A stretch of DNA of 64,000 nucleotides from the NCBI RefSeq assembly GCF_008923365.1, contig NZ_WBMR01000015.1, positions 1 through 64,000 of the forward strand, given 5' to 3'. Both the position numbers and the translations under genes were made by a program. This document shows, in pieces, positions 50,289 to 58,164 of this stretch. Under the pieces are notes generated by a model. The model did no database searches, was not told the DNA's origin, and worked only from the letters and a program-made list of their open reading frames with translations. Each line of letters begins with the position of its first letter. Within the stretch, counting starts at the first letter, position 1. The stretch comes from Actinomadura montaniterrae (GTDB lineage: Bacteria > Actinomycetota > Actinomycetes > Streptosporangiales > Streptosporangiaceae).

Positions 50289-51235
50289 GCGTACTCCTTC
50301 GTCCCTCGGAATCGGTCCCGGTAGTCGGACGGCGCCACCCCGACCCGCCGGTGGAACGCCCGCCGCAGCGTCTCGCCGGTGCCGAACCCGAGCCGCCGCG
50401 CCAGCGCCTCGACCGGCTCGTCGCCCTCCGCCAGCGCCCGCCGCGCCGCCTCGATCCGCACCCGCTCCACGTACACCGACGGCGGCACCCCCATCTCGGC
50501 GGTGAACCGGCGCTGCAGGTGCCGCGGGCTCAGCCCCGAACATTCGGCCAGGTCGGCGACGCTGTGCCGGGCGCCCGGATCGGTCTGCACCGCCGTCACC
50601 GCGACCCGGATCGGGTCCGACGCCGGCTGCGCCGACCACAGCGGCACGCTGAACTGCGACTGGCTGCCCGGCCGCCGCAGGAACATCACCAGCTCCCGCG
50701 CGACCGCGTGCGCGGCCGCCCGCCCGTGGTCGTCCTCGACGAGCGCGAGCGCGAGGTCCATGCCCGCGGTGACGCCCGCGGACGTCCAGATCCGCCCGTC
50801 CCGGATGAAGATCGGGTCGCAGTCGACGCGCAGCGCCGGGTACTCGGCCCTGAGCTGGGCCTCGCGCCCCCAGTGGCTCGTGACGCGCCGCCCGTCGAGC
50901 AGCCCGGCCTCGGCGAGCAGGATCACCCCGCTGCACACCGCCGCGACGCGCCGCGCGTCCCGCGCCGCGCCCGTCACCCAGCGGACCAGCGCCGCGTCCC
51001 CGCGGGCCCGGTCGACGCCGGTCCCGCCCACCACCAGCACCGTGTCGAACCCCTCCGGCGGGAGGTCGCCGACGCCGTGCGAGGCGATCACGGGCAGCCC
51101 GCTGCTGGACGTCACCGGGCCCGCCTGCGGCCCGACGACCAGGCACTCGTACCGCCCGGTCGCCTGGAGGACCTCGAACGGCCCGGTCAGGTCCAGCCCC
51201 TGGAACCCGTCATAGATCACGAACGCGACGCGCAT
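50285..51235 (-). CDS. GlxA-type regulator: DJ-1/PfpI domain plus AraC HTH
   Basis: 316 residues. N-terminal DJ-1/PfpI domain (about 1-170; AVCSGVILLAEAGLL and TSAGVTAGMDLALALVEDD), then two AraC helix-turn-helices (about 210-310; HSVADLAECSGLSPRHLQRR and EPVEALARRLGFGTGETLRR). The sensor domain resembles the separate DJ-1 protein encoded next, suggesting the regulator arose from it and senses the same or a related ligand. Likely activator of its own operon. Confidence 0.92.
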   Translation of the reverse strand: MRVAFVIYDGFQGLDLTGPFEVLQATGRYECLVVGPQAGPVTSSSGLPVIASHGVGDLPPEGFDTVLVVGGTGVDRARGDAALVRWVTGAARDARRVAAVCSGVILLAEAGLLDGRRVTSHWGREAQLRAEYPALRVDCDPIFIRDGRIWTSAGVTAGMDLALALVEDDHGRAAAHAVARELVMFLRRPGSQSQFSVPLWSAQPASDPIRVAVTAVQTDPGARHSVADLAECSGLSPRHLQRRFTAEMGVPPSVYVERVRIEAARRALAEGDEPVEALARRLGFGTGETLRRAFHRRVGVAPSDYRDRFRGTKEYA

Positions 51236-51259
51236 GGCTCCAGGGTGTGTCCCGGCCGG

Positions 51260-51523
51260 TCATGGCGTCAACGACACGTACCCCACAGTTCGCGTCATCG
51301 CCTCGCCCGCCGTGAATTCGCCGAAAAAGCGGTTGACACCATTGCCGGGCTCAGGCATGATCATCGGCATGGAGCTTTGATACTTCCAGGTCGAGCCGCC
51401 CCGCATTCCGCCGGGCCCGCTCCCGTTCTCCACGCCGAAGGCGACATTCCGCGAACACTTCCACTGGTCGACGCGCACTCGCGTGACCAGCGTTCCCGTC
51501 ATGCCTGCGGCCTTTTCCGACAC
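51260..51523 (-). CDS. Possible small hypothetical protein
   Basis: 87 residues from a GTG (MTGTLV at 51502 is an alternative). The frame has about 80 per cent G/C at third positions, compatible with coding but lower than its neighbours. It contains QWKCSRNVAFGVENGSGPGG and WKYQSSMPMIMPEPGNGVNR with no recognised motif. Lies upstream of the GlxA regulator on the same strand; may instead be regulatory DNA. Confidence 0.35.
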   Translation of the reverse strand: MSEKAAGMTGTLVTRVRVDQWKCSRNVAFGVENGSGPGGMRGGSTWKYQSSMPMIMPEPGNGVNRFFGEFTAGEAMTRTVGYVSLTP

Positions 51524-51567
51524 CCTTTCACGGCGGCGATACGCCCATGCCCGGAGGTGGTTTCTCC

Positions 51568-51714
51568 ATGCGCTCCCACAATCCCGAAAACGTGCCCTTC
51601 CCGACGAAGAAGAAGGTCAAGAAGAGCAAGACCGACTTCAGGTCGGCGACGTTCGCGAACAACCGCCGCGCCGCCGGCCGGATGCCCACCCGGCAGTTCA
51701 ACCGGGGCCGCTGA
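51568..51714 (+). CDS. 48-residue highly basic protein
   Basis: ATG 51568 to TGA 51714 encodes MRSHNPENVPFPTKKKVKKS and continues with KTDFRSATFANNRRAAGRMP and TRQFNRGR. About one third of the residues are Lys or Arg. An excellent ribosome site (GGAGGTGG) stands 9-16 bases upstream, which random frames rarely have. Its last 17 bases overlap the convergent anti-sigma-type gene. The composition suggests nucleic-acid or ribosome binding. Not a family I recognise. Confidence 0.6.
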   Translation: MRSHNPENVPFPTKKKVKKSKTDFRSATFANNRRAAGRMPTRQFNRGR

Positions 51715-52210
51715 CGGCATCCCGGCCCCGGACCCACCCGTCCGGGGCCGGGAACTCCGCCCACACCACCGTCCGGGTCCCGTCCGCCCGGTAGCCCCAC
51801 CGCGCGGCGAGGCCCTGGACGATCCGCATCCCCCGGCCCGTCTCCGCGCCGGGCTCGTCCTTCACGTACGGCCGCGTCCCCCACGCCCCGTCGTCGGTCA
51901 CCTCCAGCCGCACCGCCCCGGACCCGGCCGCCACGGTCACCGTCACGAGGCCGCCCTCCAGGCCCGACGCCGTGTGCGTCACCGCGTTCGCGACGGTCTC
52001 GCTGACCGTCATCACCACGTCGTCGCGGTCCGGGAGGCCCGCCAGGAGGTCCCGGACGAACGCCCGCGCGCATCCCACCGACCTGCCGACACCCGGCAGC
52101 GTCACCGAGCCGAGCACCACGAGCCCTTCCCCGTCCACACCACCGCCTCCCCCGTACCGGCCATGGCCGGCGACGCGGCCGGCGGTTCCGAGCACGTCCT
52201 CGACGCCCAC
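51698..52210 (-). CDS. Anti-sigma-factor-type histidine-kinase-like ATPase (RsbW/SpoIIAB-like)
   Basis: 170 residues, GTG start uncertain because the first 30 residues are Gly-rich and may be leader. HATPase_c motifs: N-box VSETVANAVTHTASG (about 68-82), G1 VTDDGAWG, G2 ETGRGMRIVQGLAARWG. Proteins of this kind in actinomycetes bind and inhibit sigma factors or phosphorylate anti-sigma antagonists. No partner gene adjoins it. Confidence 0.85.
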   Translation of the reverse strand: MGVEDVLGTAGRVAGHGRYGGGGGVDGEGLVVLGSVTLPGVGRSVGCARAFVRDLLAGLPDRDDVVMTVSETVANAVTHTASGLEGGLVTVTVAAGSGAVRLEVTDDGAWGTRPYVKDEPGAETGRGMRIVQGLAARWGYRADGTRTVVWAEFPAPDGWVRGRDAVSGPG

Positions 52211-52303
52211 GCAGACGGCCCCCCTCGGTCCGAAAGCAGCCCGTCACCGCCCAGTACGTCTCCGCACCCGCCCCCCGTTCACCCCACCGCTACGCTCCCC
52301 ACC

Positions 52304-53098
52304 ATGGCGACCACCCACGCCGTCGAGATGGGGCCCGCGACCGTCACCAAGCGGTACCGGACCTGGGACCTGGGGCAGCCGGAACGCGAATGGCGGGCGC
52401 TGACCCTGCTGGCCGAACACGCGCCGGCCCTCGCCCCCGAACCGCTGCGCTACGCCGCCGGGGACGACCCGCCGAGCATCACCATGTCCCGCCTCCCCGG
52501 CGAGCCGCTCTCGGCCCCGCTCACGGACGCGCAGCTCACCGCGCTCGTCGAGGCGATGTCGGCCTCCCAGAACGCGATCCCCGCCGCGGCCGTCGCCGCC
52601 CTGCCCCCGCGGCTGCTCCGCCCGCTCGACGCCCTGAAGAACCTCCGCGCCTGGTCAGAGCGGGTGCCACCGCCCCCGGACCCCCTGACCGCCGCCGCCC
52701 TCCGCGGCGCCCGCGACTGGCTCCGCCGACCCCACCTCGACACCGTGTTCGCCGCCGAGCCGCCGCCCGTGTTCGGCACCGGCGACGGCAACCTCGCCAA
52801 CTTCCTGTGGGACGGGTCGCGCGTCCGCCTCGTCGACTTCGAGTTCTCCGGACGCGGCGACCGGGCCTACGAGCTCGCCGAGGTCGCCGAACACGTCTCC
52901 GCGAAGAACGTCCTGGCCCCCGACGTCCTGCTCGGCCGGTTCGAGCTGGCGCCGTCCGAGCGGGCCCGGCTTCCCGAATGCCGGCGCCTGCTGGCCGTCT
53001 TCTGGCTGCTCGCCCTGCTGTCCGACGACCCGGAGCACCCGCGCAACCCGCCCGGTACCCTCCACCACCAGGCCGAGCATCTGCTCGGCCTGCTCTGA
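52304..53098 (+). CDS. Aminoglycoside phosphotransferase/choline kinase-fold protein
   Basis: 264 residues. Kinase-like catalytic elements: VTKRYRTWDL near the ATP lysine, SITMSRLPGEPL, Brenner motif FGTGDGNLANFLW (the usual HGD is changed to TGD) and metal-binding Asp in LVDFEFSGRGD. The missing catalytic-loop His is notable but found in other APH-like proteins. Substrate unknown. Stands alone between the ATPase and purC. Confidence 0.82.
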   Translation: MATTHAVEMGPATVTKRYRTWDLGQPEREWRALTLLAEHAPALAPEPLRYAAGDDPPSITMSRLPGEPLSAPLTDAQLTALVEAMSASQNAIPAAAVAALPPRLLRPLDALKNLRAWSERVPPPPDPLTAAALRGARDWLRRPHLDTVFAAEPPPVFGTGDGNLANFLWDGSRVRLVDFEFSGRGDRAYELAEVAEHVSAKNVLAPDVLLGRFELAPSERARLPECRRLLAVFWLLALLSDDPEHPRNPPGTLHHQAEHLLGLL

Positions 53099-53106
53099 CC
53101 TGGCGG

Positions 53107-53970
53107 TCAGGACCGCCAGGGGCGGCCGGTGAGGCGCTCGTAGACCTCGATGTAGCGGGCGCGGGTGGCGTCCACGACGTCCTGCGGGATGGCCGGGCCG
53201 GGCGGCGTGCGGTCCCAGTCCAGCGTGCTGCTCCAGTCGCGGACGTACTGCTTGTCGTACGAGCGCTGCGCGCGGCCCGGCTCCCACTCGTCCGCCGGCC
53301 AGAACCGCGACGAGTCGGACGTCAGCACCTCGTCGGCGAGGACGAGCGTGCCGTCGGCGGCGCGCCCGAATTCCAGCTTCGTGTCCGCGATGATGATGCC
53401 GCGCTCCGCCGCGATCGCGGCGCCCCGCTTGTAGACCTCCAGGGTCACGTCCTTGAGCCGCGCGGCGGTGTCCGCGCCGATCTCCGCGACGACGTCGTCG
53501 TAGGTGATGAACTCGTCGTGCCCCTCGGACGCCTTCGTCGTCGGCGTGAAGATCGGCTCCGGCAGCCTCGACGCCTCGACGAGCCCGTCCGGCAGCGCGA
53601 TGCCGGAGACGGTGCCGCCCTTCTCGTACTCCTTCAGGCCGAGGCCCGCGAGGTAGCCGCGCGCGATCCACTCGACGGGCAGCATCGTCAGCCGCCGGCA
53701 CCGGATCGCCCGGCCCGCCCACTCGTCCGGCACCTGGTCGGCCGAGATCACGTGGTTCGGGACGACGTCCGCGAGCTGCTCGAACCACCACAGCGACAGC
53801 TGCGTGAGGATCTTCCCCTTGTCGGGGATCAGCGTCGGCAGGACGACGTCGTACACGCTCACCCTGTCCGACGCGACGAGGATCAGGTCGTCCCCGTCCG
53901 CGTAGACGTCCCGGACCTTCCCCGAGTGCAGCAGCTCCACGCCGTCCCCCTCAAAACTCCCGCTCACCAT
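53107..53970 (-). CDS. purC: Phosphoribosylaminoimidazole-succinocarboxamide synthase
   Basis: 287 residues, ATP-dependent ligase of de novo purine synthesis (CAIR + Asp to SAICAR). Family signatures: HSGKVRDVYADGDDLILVAS, VSVYDVVLPTLIPDKGKILT, VEWIARGYLAG and IIIADTKLEFG. Eight charged residues in the SDSSRFWPADEW loop are conserved. ATG 53970 is chosen because the frame further upstream has no coding character. No other pur gene lies within the window. Confidence 0.95.
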   Translation of the reverse strand: MVSGSFEGDGVELLHSGKVRDVYADGDDLILVASDRVSVYDVVLPTLIPDKGKILTQLSLWWFEQLADVVPNHVISADQVPDEWAGRAIRCRRLTMLPVEWIARGYLAGLGLKEYEKGGTVSGIALPDGLVEASRLPEPIFTPTTKASEGHDEFITYDDVVAEIGADTAARLKDVTLEVYKRGAAIAAERGIIIADTKLEFGRAADGTLVLADEVLTSDSSRFWPADEWEPGRAQRSYDKQYVRDWSSTLDWDRTPPGPAIPQDVVDATRARYIEVYERLTGRPWRS

Positions 53971-54082
53971 GTGCTCCCGCCAATGATCCCAGCAGCGGCT
54001 CCCCGGCCGTCCGCGTGGGTGCGCCCCTCCCGGGAGAAGCGCGCCTCTCGTCCCGTCCGGCGGGCGCTGCGACGCTCCCGGC

Positions 54083-54232
54083 ATGAGCACTGACCAGCAC
54101 GGGTCCAAGGTCGTCCTCGTCACGGGGGCGAGGAGCGGCATCGGCGCGGCCACCGCCGCCCGCCTCGCCGGCGAGGGGCACCGCGTGGTCGCGGGCGCCC
54201 GCCGCTGCTCGTGGACGAGTGGGACCGGATGA
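54083..54232 (+). pseudogene. Short-chain dehydrogenase remnant with internal deletion
   Basis: ATG 54083 opens with a perfect SDR N-terminus (KVVLVTGARSGIGAATAARL, then HRVVAGAR). At about residue 41 the frame changes: the next bases, read in another frame, give PLLVDEWDRMR, which is the middle of an SDR (the EWDRM helix before NAG-type strand 5). So about 45 codons and one frame are missing, and everything downstream is gone. A stop follows at 54230. Clearly a decayed gene. Confidence 0.75.
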
Positions 54233-54234
54233 GG

Positions 54235-54264
54235 GTTCGCCTCCGGCGAGAGCCGGAGGCGAAC
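54235..54264. terminator. Perfect hairpin after the SDR remnant
   Basis: GTTCGCCTCCGGC-GAGA-GCCGGAGGCGAAC: a perfect 13-bp stem with a GAGA tetraloop, between the SDR remnant and the convergent DUF4267 gene. It survives although the SDR is broken. Confidence 0.8.
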
Positions 54265-54307
54265 AACGCTGCGCGGGGCGGTGGTGCGGCCGGGCGGTGA
54301 ACCCTGA

Positions 54308-54772
54308 TCAGTTCGCTGTGCGGAGCGGTGCGGAACCGGACGCCGACGCCGTGCCCGTCGCCGTGGAGGACCGCCGGCCGTCCGCGACCTTGCGGGTCTC
54401 GCGGAGGATCAGCAGACCGGTCATCGCGATCAGCGCCGAGGTCAGGCCGTGGATGCCGAACGCGGCGGCGGTGGAGCCGCGGTGGGCCAGCACGTTGATC
54501 ATGTCGCCGAACGGGGCGACGGCCTCCATCAGCAGGACCCAGCCCAGGGCGCGGCGGTGGCCCGTCAGCAGCAGGACGCCGATGACCAGGCCCATCGCGA
54601 ACTCGCGGGTGCCCTTCATGACGAGGAAGCCGTCCCCGTTCCCGGCGGGCCATCTCGGCAGGCCGACGCCCTGGGTGGACGCGGCCGGGGCCAGGATGAA
54701 GGACAGCCCGAGGTAGAGGACGAACAGGGCGCAGGCGGTGACCAGGACGGTGTTGACGTTCTTCAGCGACAT
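54308..54772 (-). CDS. DUF4267-type small membrane protein
   Basis: 154 residues from ATG 54772. Four membrane helices: NTVLVTACALFVLYLGLSFI, FAMGLVIGVLLLTGHRRAL, VLLMEAVAPFGDMINVL, AAFGIHGLTSALIAMTGLLI. The KGTREFAMGL segment and the GLPRWPAGNGDG loop fit the DUF4267 family. The C-terminus is a soluble Ser/Thr/Arg tail. Function unknown. Leftward, downstream of the antibiotic-monooxygenase-like gene and possibly in its operon. Confidence 0.78.
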   Translation of the reverse strand: MSLKNVNTVLVTACALFVLYLGLSFILAPAASTQGVGLPRWPAGNGDGFLVMKGTREFAMGLVIGVLLLTGHRRALGWVLLMEAVAPFGDMINVLAHRGSTAAAFGIHGLTSALIAMTGLLILRETRKVADGRRSSTATGTASASGSAPLRTAN

Positions 54773-54807
54773 GGCGCTTCTCCTTCGACGTTCGGAACGG
54801 GGGCGGT

Positions 54808-54852
54808 AAGGCGGGCGGTGCGAAGCGGGGCGGTGCAAGGCGGGGCGGTGCG
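54808..54852. repeat. GC-rich tandem repeat
   Basis: Three copies of a 14-16 base unit, AAGGCGGGGCGGTGCG with small variations, between the DUF4267 start and the upstream gene stop. Confidence 0.55.
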
Positions 54853-54881
54853 CGGTCGGCACTCCGGTCACTGCGGCGGTG

Positions 54882-55232
54882 TCAGACGTCGATCCGCTCG
54901 AAGATGTGCGGGTAGGACACGATGTCGTCGGGGAACTCGGCGGCCATGCGCTGGAACTCCGGGTTGCCGAACGCGGCGGCGAGCGCCTCGGTCGTCTCCC
55001 AGACCGCGACGTTCATCAGAAGTCGGCTGTCCGCCGTTCCCTTGTGCATCTGCAGGGAGACGAATCCCGGCTGCGCCTTCATGAATTCGGCCTGCCTCCG
55101 GAAGAGCGGCAGGAACGCCTCGGCCCGCTCCTTCGGGACGAGGAAGGTGTTGGCCAGGACGATGGGTCCGGTCTTCTCGGCGAACTGGGCGAACATCGGC
55201 GTGCTCGGGTCCAGGCTCTTCAACTCGGCCAT
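54882..55232 (-). CDS. Antibiotic biosynthesis monooxygenase-type (ABM) protein
   Basis: 116 residues from ATG 55232, preceded by GAGGAAG nine bases upstream. The dimeric ferredoxin-like ABM fold shows PIVLANTFLVPKERAEAFLP, LFRRQAEFMKAQPGFVSLQM and LMNVAVWETTEALAAAFGNP. Such proteins oxidise aromatic polyketides or degrade heme, or are stress enzymes. The divergent TetR gene at 55365 and the operator array between them indicate tight repression and induction by a ligand, perhaps an aromatic or quinone. Confidence 0.88.
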   Translation of the reverse strand: MAELKSLDPSTPMFAQFAEKTGPIVLANTFLVPKERAEAFLPLFRRQAEFMKAQPGFVSLQMHKGTADSRLLMNVAVWETTEALAAAFGNPEFQRMAAEFPDDIVSYPHIFERIDV

Positions 55233-55278
55233 CTTCGGTACTTCCTCTCGCGGTCGGTCGGTCGTGCCACGCGACTTC

Positions 55279-55308
55279 GCCAACGCTTGTTGGCCAACGT
55301 GTGTTGGC
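55279..55308. promoter_or_regulatory. TetR operator array, boxes 1 and 2
   Basis: Two perfect palindromes GCCAAC-N4-GTTGGC overlap by two bases: 55279-55294 (spacer GCTT) and 55293-55308 (spacer GTGT). They lie upstream of the leftward ABM gene. Confidence 0.8.
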
Positions 55309-55334
55309 AAACGTAGATCGCGCCGCGTTGGATT

Positions 55335-55364
55335 GTCAACAGGTGTTGGCCTACACTTGTTGGC
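55335..55364. promoter_or_regulatory. TetR operator array, boxes 3 and 4
   Basis: GTCAAC-AGGT-GTTGGC (55335-55350) and GCCTAC-ACTT-GTTGGC (55349-55364) repeat the same 16-base box with one mismatch each and the same 14-base spacing. Box 4 ends immediately before the ATG at 55365, leaving no room for a ribosome site: the TetR mRNA may be leaderless. Confidence 0.75.
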
Positions 55365-55946
55365 ATGACCGGCGCCACGGAGAACCAGCAGGCCGCACGG
55401 CGTTCCGACGCCACCCGCGCCGCGATCCTCGCCGCCGCCCGCGTGCGGTTCGCGGAGGACGGCTACGAGAAGGCGACCATCCGGGCCATCGCGCGCGACG
55501 CGAAGATCGACCCGTCGATGGTGATGCGCTACTACGGCAACAAGGCGGCCCTGTTCGCGGCGGCCGTCTCGATCGACCCCGGGCTGCCCGGCCTGCCCGT
55601 CGAACCCCGCGAGGATCTCGGCCGCACGCTGGTGCGCCACTTCCTCACCCTGTGGGAGGAGAACGAGGGGCTCACCGCGCTGCTGCGGGTCGGCGCCACC
55701 GACCCCGCCGCCGCCGAGCGCATGCAGTTCGTGGTGCGCGACCAGCTGATCCCGCTGGCCCGCCGAGTGGGCCCGGAACCGGACCAGGCGCCGGCGCGGG
55801 CGGCCCTGTGCGCCTCGACCGTCCTGGGGCTCGCGCTGACCCGCTACGTGCTGCGGTTCCCGGCGAGCGTGGCGCTCGGCCGCGAGGAGATCGTGGACTG
55901 GCTCGGACCCACGATCCAGCGCTACCTCACCGCCCCCACGCCCTGA
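55365..55946 (+). CDS. TetR/AcrR family transcriptional regulator
   Basis: 193 residues. Helix-turn-helix at about 41-64 (KATIRAIARDAKIDPSMVMRY with YYGNK), followed by the helical sensor domain (TRYVLRFPASVALGREEIVD near the C-terminus). The gene starts directly at the end of four operator boxes, so it certainly represses itself and the divergent ABM gene. The array of four boxes suggests cooperative binding of two dimer pairs. No Shine-Dalgarno sequence is possible within the box-dense leader. Confidence 0.93.
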   Translation: MTGATENQQAARRSDATRAAILAAARVRFAEDGYEKATIRAIARDAKIDPSMVMRYYGNKAALFAAAVSIDPGLPGLPVEPREDLGRTLVRHFLTLWEENEGLTALLRVGATDPAAAERMQFVVRDQLIPLARRVGPEPDQAPARAALCASTVLGLALTRYVLRFPASVALGREEIVDWLGPTIQRYLTAPTP

Positions 55947-55998
55947 AGGACCCGTCGGGGACGGCGCGAACGCGGCCGGAGGTCCGAGCCCCGGAGAG

Positions 55999-56466
55999 TC
56001 AGGCGGGCGGGGACGGTAGGCGGGCGGGGGCGCCGCCGGCGACCTCCTCGAAGATCATCGACGACCGGAAGCCGGTGATCTCGCGGCGGCCGGCGAGCCG
56101 GTCGACGAGGAAGGCGTGCAGGTGGTCGAGGTCCTGGACGGCGACGTGCAGCAGGAAGTCGTCGTCGCCGGACAGGACGAACACCCGGAGCACCTCCGGC
56201 AGCCCGCCCGCGAACTCCTTGAACGCGTCGATCGCGGTGCGGCTCAGCGGGCGCACCTGGACCGACACGAGCGCCTGGACGCGGCGGTTGAGGGCGGCGG
56301 GGTCGATGTCGGCGTGGTAGCCGCGGATCACGCCCCGGCGCGTGAGCGCGCGGACCCGCTCCAGGCACGTCGAGGGCGCGATGCCGAGCTTGCGGGCGAG
56401 CTCCCGGTTGGACTGCCGCGCATCCGTCTGGAGAAGACGCACGATCCCCGAATCAAGTTCGTCCAT
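55999..56466 (-). CDS. Lrp/AsnC family transcriptional regulator
   Basis: 155 residues from ATG 56466 (MDELDSGIVRLLQTDARQSN); ATGs at 56496 and 56517 would extend it but overlap the promoter region. HTH at about 20-42 (NRELARKLGIAPSTCLERVR), then the RAM ligand domain (VQALVSVQVRPLSRTAIDAF). Divergent from the amino-acid dehydrogenase at 56573, the classic arrangement in which Lrp senses the amino acid and controls its catabolic enzyme (Bkd/Vdh-type). Confidence 0.9.
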   Translation of the reverse strand: MDELDSGIVRLLQTDARQSNRELARKLGIAPSTCLERVRALTRRGVIRGYHADIDPAALNRRVQALVSVQVRPLSRTAIDAFKEFAGGLPEVLRVFVLSGDDDFLLHVAVQDLDHLHAFLVDRLAGRREITGFRSSMIFEEVAGGAPARLPSPPA

Positions 56467-56572
56467 GCCCGGGAACGTAGCACCAATATCAAACATTCGT
56501 TCGGTGCGTATGGCCATCTGCTCTCAATTGCTTGATTCTCTGAGATGAAGGCGTGCAGATGGAGGGGGAGCG

Positions 56573-57607
56573 ATGCTCGACCACGAACAGGTGGTCATCC
56601 GGACCGGCCCGCGCACCGGGCTGCCGGTGATCATCGCCGTCCATTCGACGGCGCTCGGCCCGGCCGCCGGCGGCGTGCGCATGTGGCGGTATCCGGGCTG
56701 GCGGGACGGCCTCGCCGACGCCCTCCGGCTGTCGGCCGCCATGACCGCGAAGTTCGCGGCGGCCGGGCTGTCCAACGGCGGCGGGAAGACCGTGGTGGCG
56801 CTCCCCGAGGGCACGGTGCTGGACGGGCCCCGGCGGCGCGACGCGCTGCACGACGTCGGCGACGCGGTCGCCGCGCTGGACGGGGCGTACTCGGCCGGTC
56901 CGGACGTCGGCACCGCGCCCGCCGACATGGCGGTGATCGGCGAGATCACCCCGCACGTCTTCTGCCGGCCCGCCGAGGCCGGCGGCAGCGGCGACTCGTC
57001 CCCGCACACCGCGGACGGGACGCTCGCCGCGCTGCGCGCCGCCGCCCGCCACCTGTACGGCACCCGGAGCCTGGCGGGCCGCCGCTTCGGGATCATCGGT
57101 CTCGGGCACGTCGGCGAGCACCTCGCGGGCCTGCTCGCGGCGGAGGGCGCCGAGCTGACGGTCACCGACATCGACCCGGCCAAGCGGCCGAAGGCGGAGG
57201 CGCTCGGCGCCGCCTGGACCGGCCCGGACGAGATCCTCGGCGCGGACGTCGACGTCCTCGTCCCCGCCGCCCTCGGCGGCGTCCTGACCGAGCAGACCGT
57301 GGCCCGCCTGCGCTGCCGGGCCGTCGTCGGGCCCGCGAACAACCAGCTCGCCTCCCCCGGCGTCGCGGACCTGCTGCACCGGCGCGGCATCCTGTGGGTG
57401 CCCGACTACGTCGCCAGTGCCGGCGGGGTGATCCACGCGGTCACCACGGAGCTGCACCGTCTCGGCCCCGGCGAGGCCCGGGCCCGCGTCGCCGCCATCG
57501 AGGACACCGTTACCGGCCTGCTCGACACCGCGACCCGCTCCGGCCGGACCCCCGCCGAGGCGGCCGACGAGCTCGCCCGCCGCCGCGTCCGGACGGCGGC
57601 GCCGTGA
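56573..57607 (+). CDS. Branched-chain (Leu/Val/Phe) amino acid dehydrogenase
   Basis: 344 residues. Glu/Leu/Phe/Val dehydrogenase family: catalytic and substrate lysines K60 (AMTAKFAAAGL) and K72 (GGGKTVV), NAD-binding GIIGLGHVGEHLAGLLA near 165, and the SAGPDVGTAPADM loop. It deaminates an aliphatic amino acid oxidatively with NAD+, feeding branched-chain keto acids that can prime antibiotic or iso-fatty acid synthesis. Divergent from an Lrp/AsnC gene, likely its regulator. The stop overlaps the next gene start (GTGA). Confidence 0.92.
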   Translation: MLDHEQVVIRTGPRTGLPVIIAVHSTALGPAAGGVRMWRYPGWRDGLADALRLSAAMTAKFAAAGLSNGGGKTVVALPEGTVLDGPRRRDALHDVGDAVAALDGAYSAGPDVGTAPADMAVIGEITPHVFCRPAEAGGSGDSSPHTADGTLAALRAAARHLYGTRSLAGRRFGIIGLGHVGEHLAGLLAAEGAELTVTDIDPAKRPKAEALGAAWTGPDEILGADVDVLVPAALGGVLTEQTVARLRCRAVVGPANNQLASPGVADLLHRRGILWVPDYVASAGGVIHAVTTELHRLGPGEARARVAAIEDTVTGLLDTATRSGRTPAEAADELARRRVRTAAP

Positions 57608-58155
57608 GCGGCACCGGACGCGCACGAAGGGCCGAGTTGTTCGCTGGCGACGAGAGCAGGTTCGCCTTCCCCGCGGTCGGCGGCGAGCGCCGCCTGCTCC
57701 TCGACGTCCTCGGCGCGCAGCGGGCGACGCTGGAGCTGAAGTGCGCGGGCCTGGGCGGTGAGCTGGCGCTCCGGGCCGTCGAACCGTCCACGCTGTCGCT
57801 GCTCGGGCTCGTCCGGCACCTCGCCGACGTCGAGCGCCGCTGGTTCCGGCAGGTGCTCGCCGGGCAGGACGCGCCGCCGCGCTTCTCGTCCGCCGACGAC
57901 CCGGACGGCGACTTCGACGGCGCCGTGCCGGACCCAGCCGTGATCGGCGCCGCGTGGGACGCCTGGCGCGACGAGGTCGCGTTCGCCGACGCCTTCGCGG
58001 CGGGCGCGCCGCACCTCGACGTGGAGGGCCGGGACGCCTGGCGCGGGGCGGTGTCGCTGCGCTGGGTGCTCGTCCACATGATCGAGGAGTACGCCCAGCA
58101 CAACGGGCACGCGGACCTCCTCCGCGAACGCATCGACGGCGCCCGCGGCAGGTGA
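57604..58155 (+). CDS. DinB/DUF664 family protein (mycothiol-dependent type)
   Basis: 183 residues from a GTG overlapping the dehydrogenase stop. Four-helix DinB-fold with the metal-ligand histidine pattern: LVRHLADVERRWF (about 65-77) and HMIEEYAQHNGHADLLRE (about 159-176). This is the DUF664 layout of mycothiol-dependent enzymes such as maleylpyruvate isomerase relatives. Its coupling to the amino-acid dehydrogenase is unusual and may be accidental. Confidence 0.85.
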   Translation: MSGTGRARRAELFAGDESRFAFPAVGGERRLLLDVLGAQRATLELKCAGLGGELALRAVEPSTLSLLGLVRHLADVERRWFRQVLAGQDAPPRFSSADDPDGDFDGAVPDPAVIGAAWDAWRDEVAFADAFAAGAPHLDVEGRDAWRGAVSLRWVLVHMIEEYAQHNGHADLLRERIDGARGR

Positions 58156-58164
58156 CGGCGGGGG

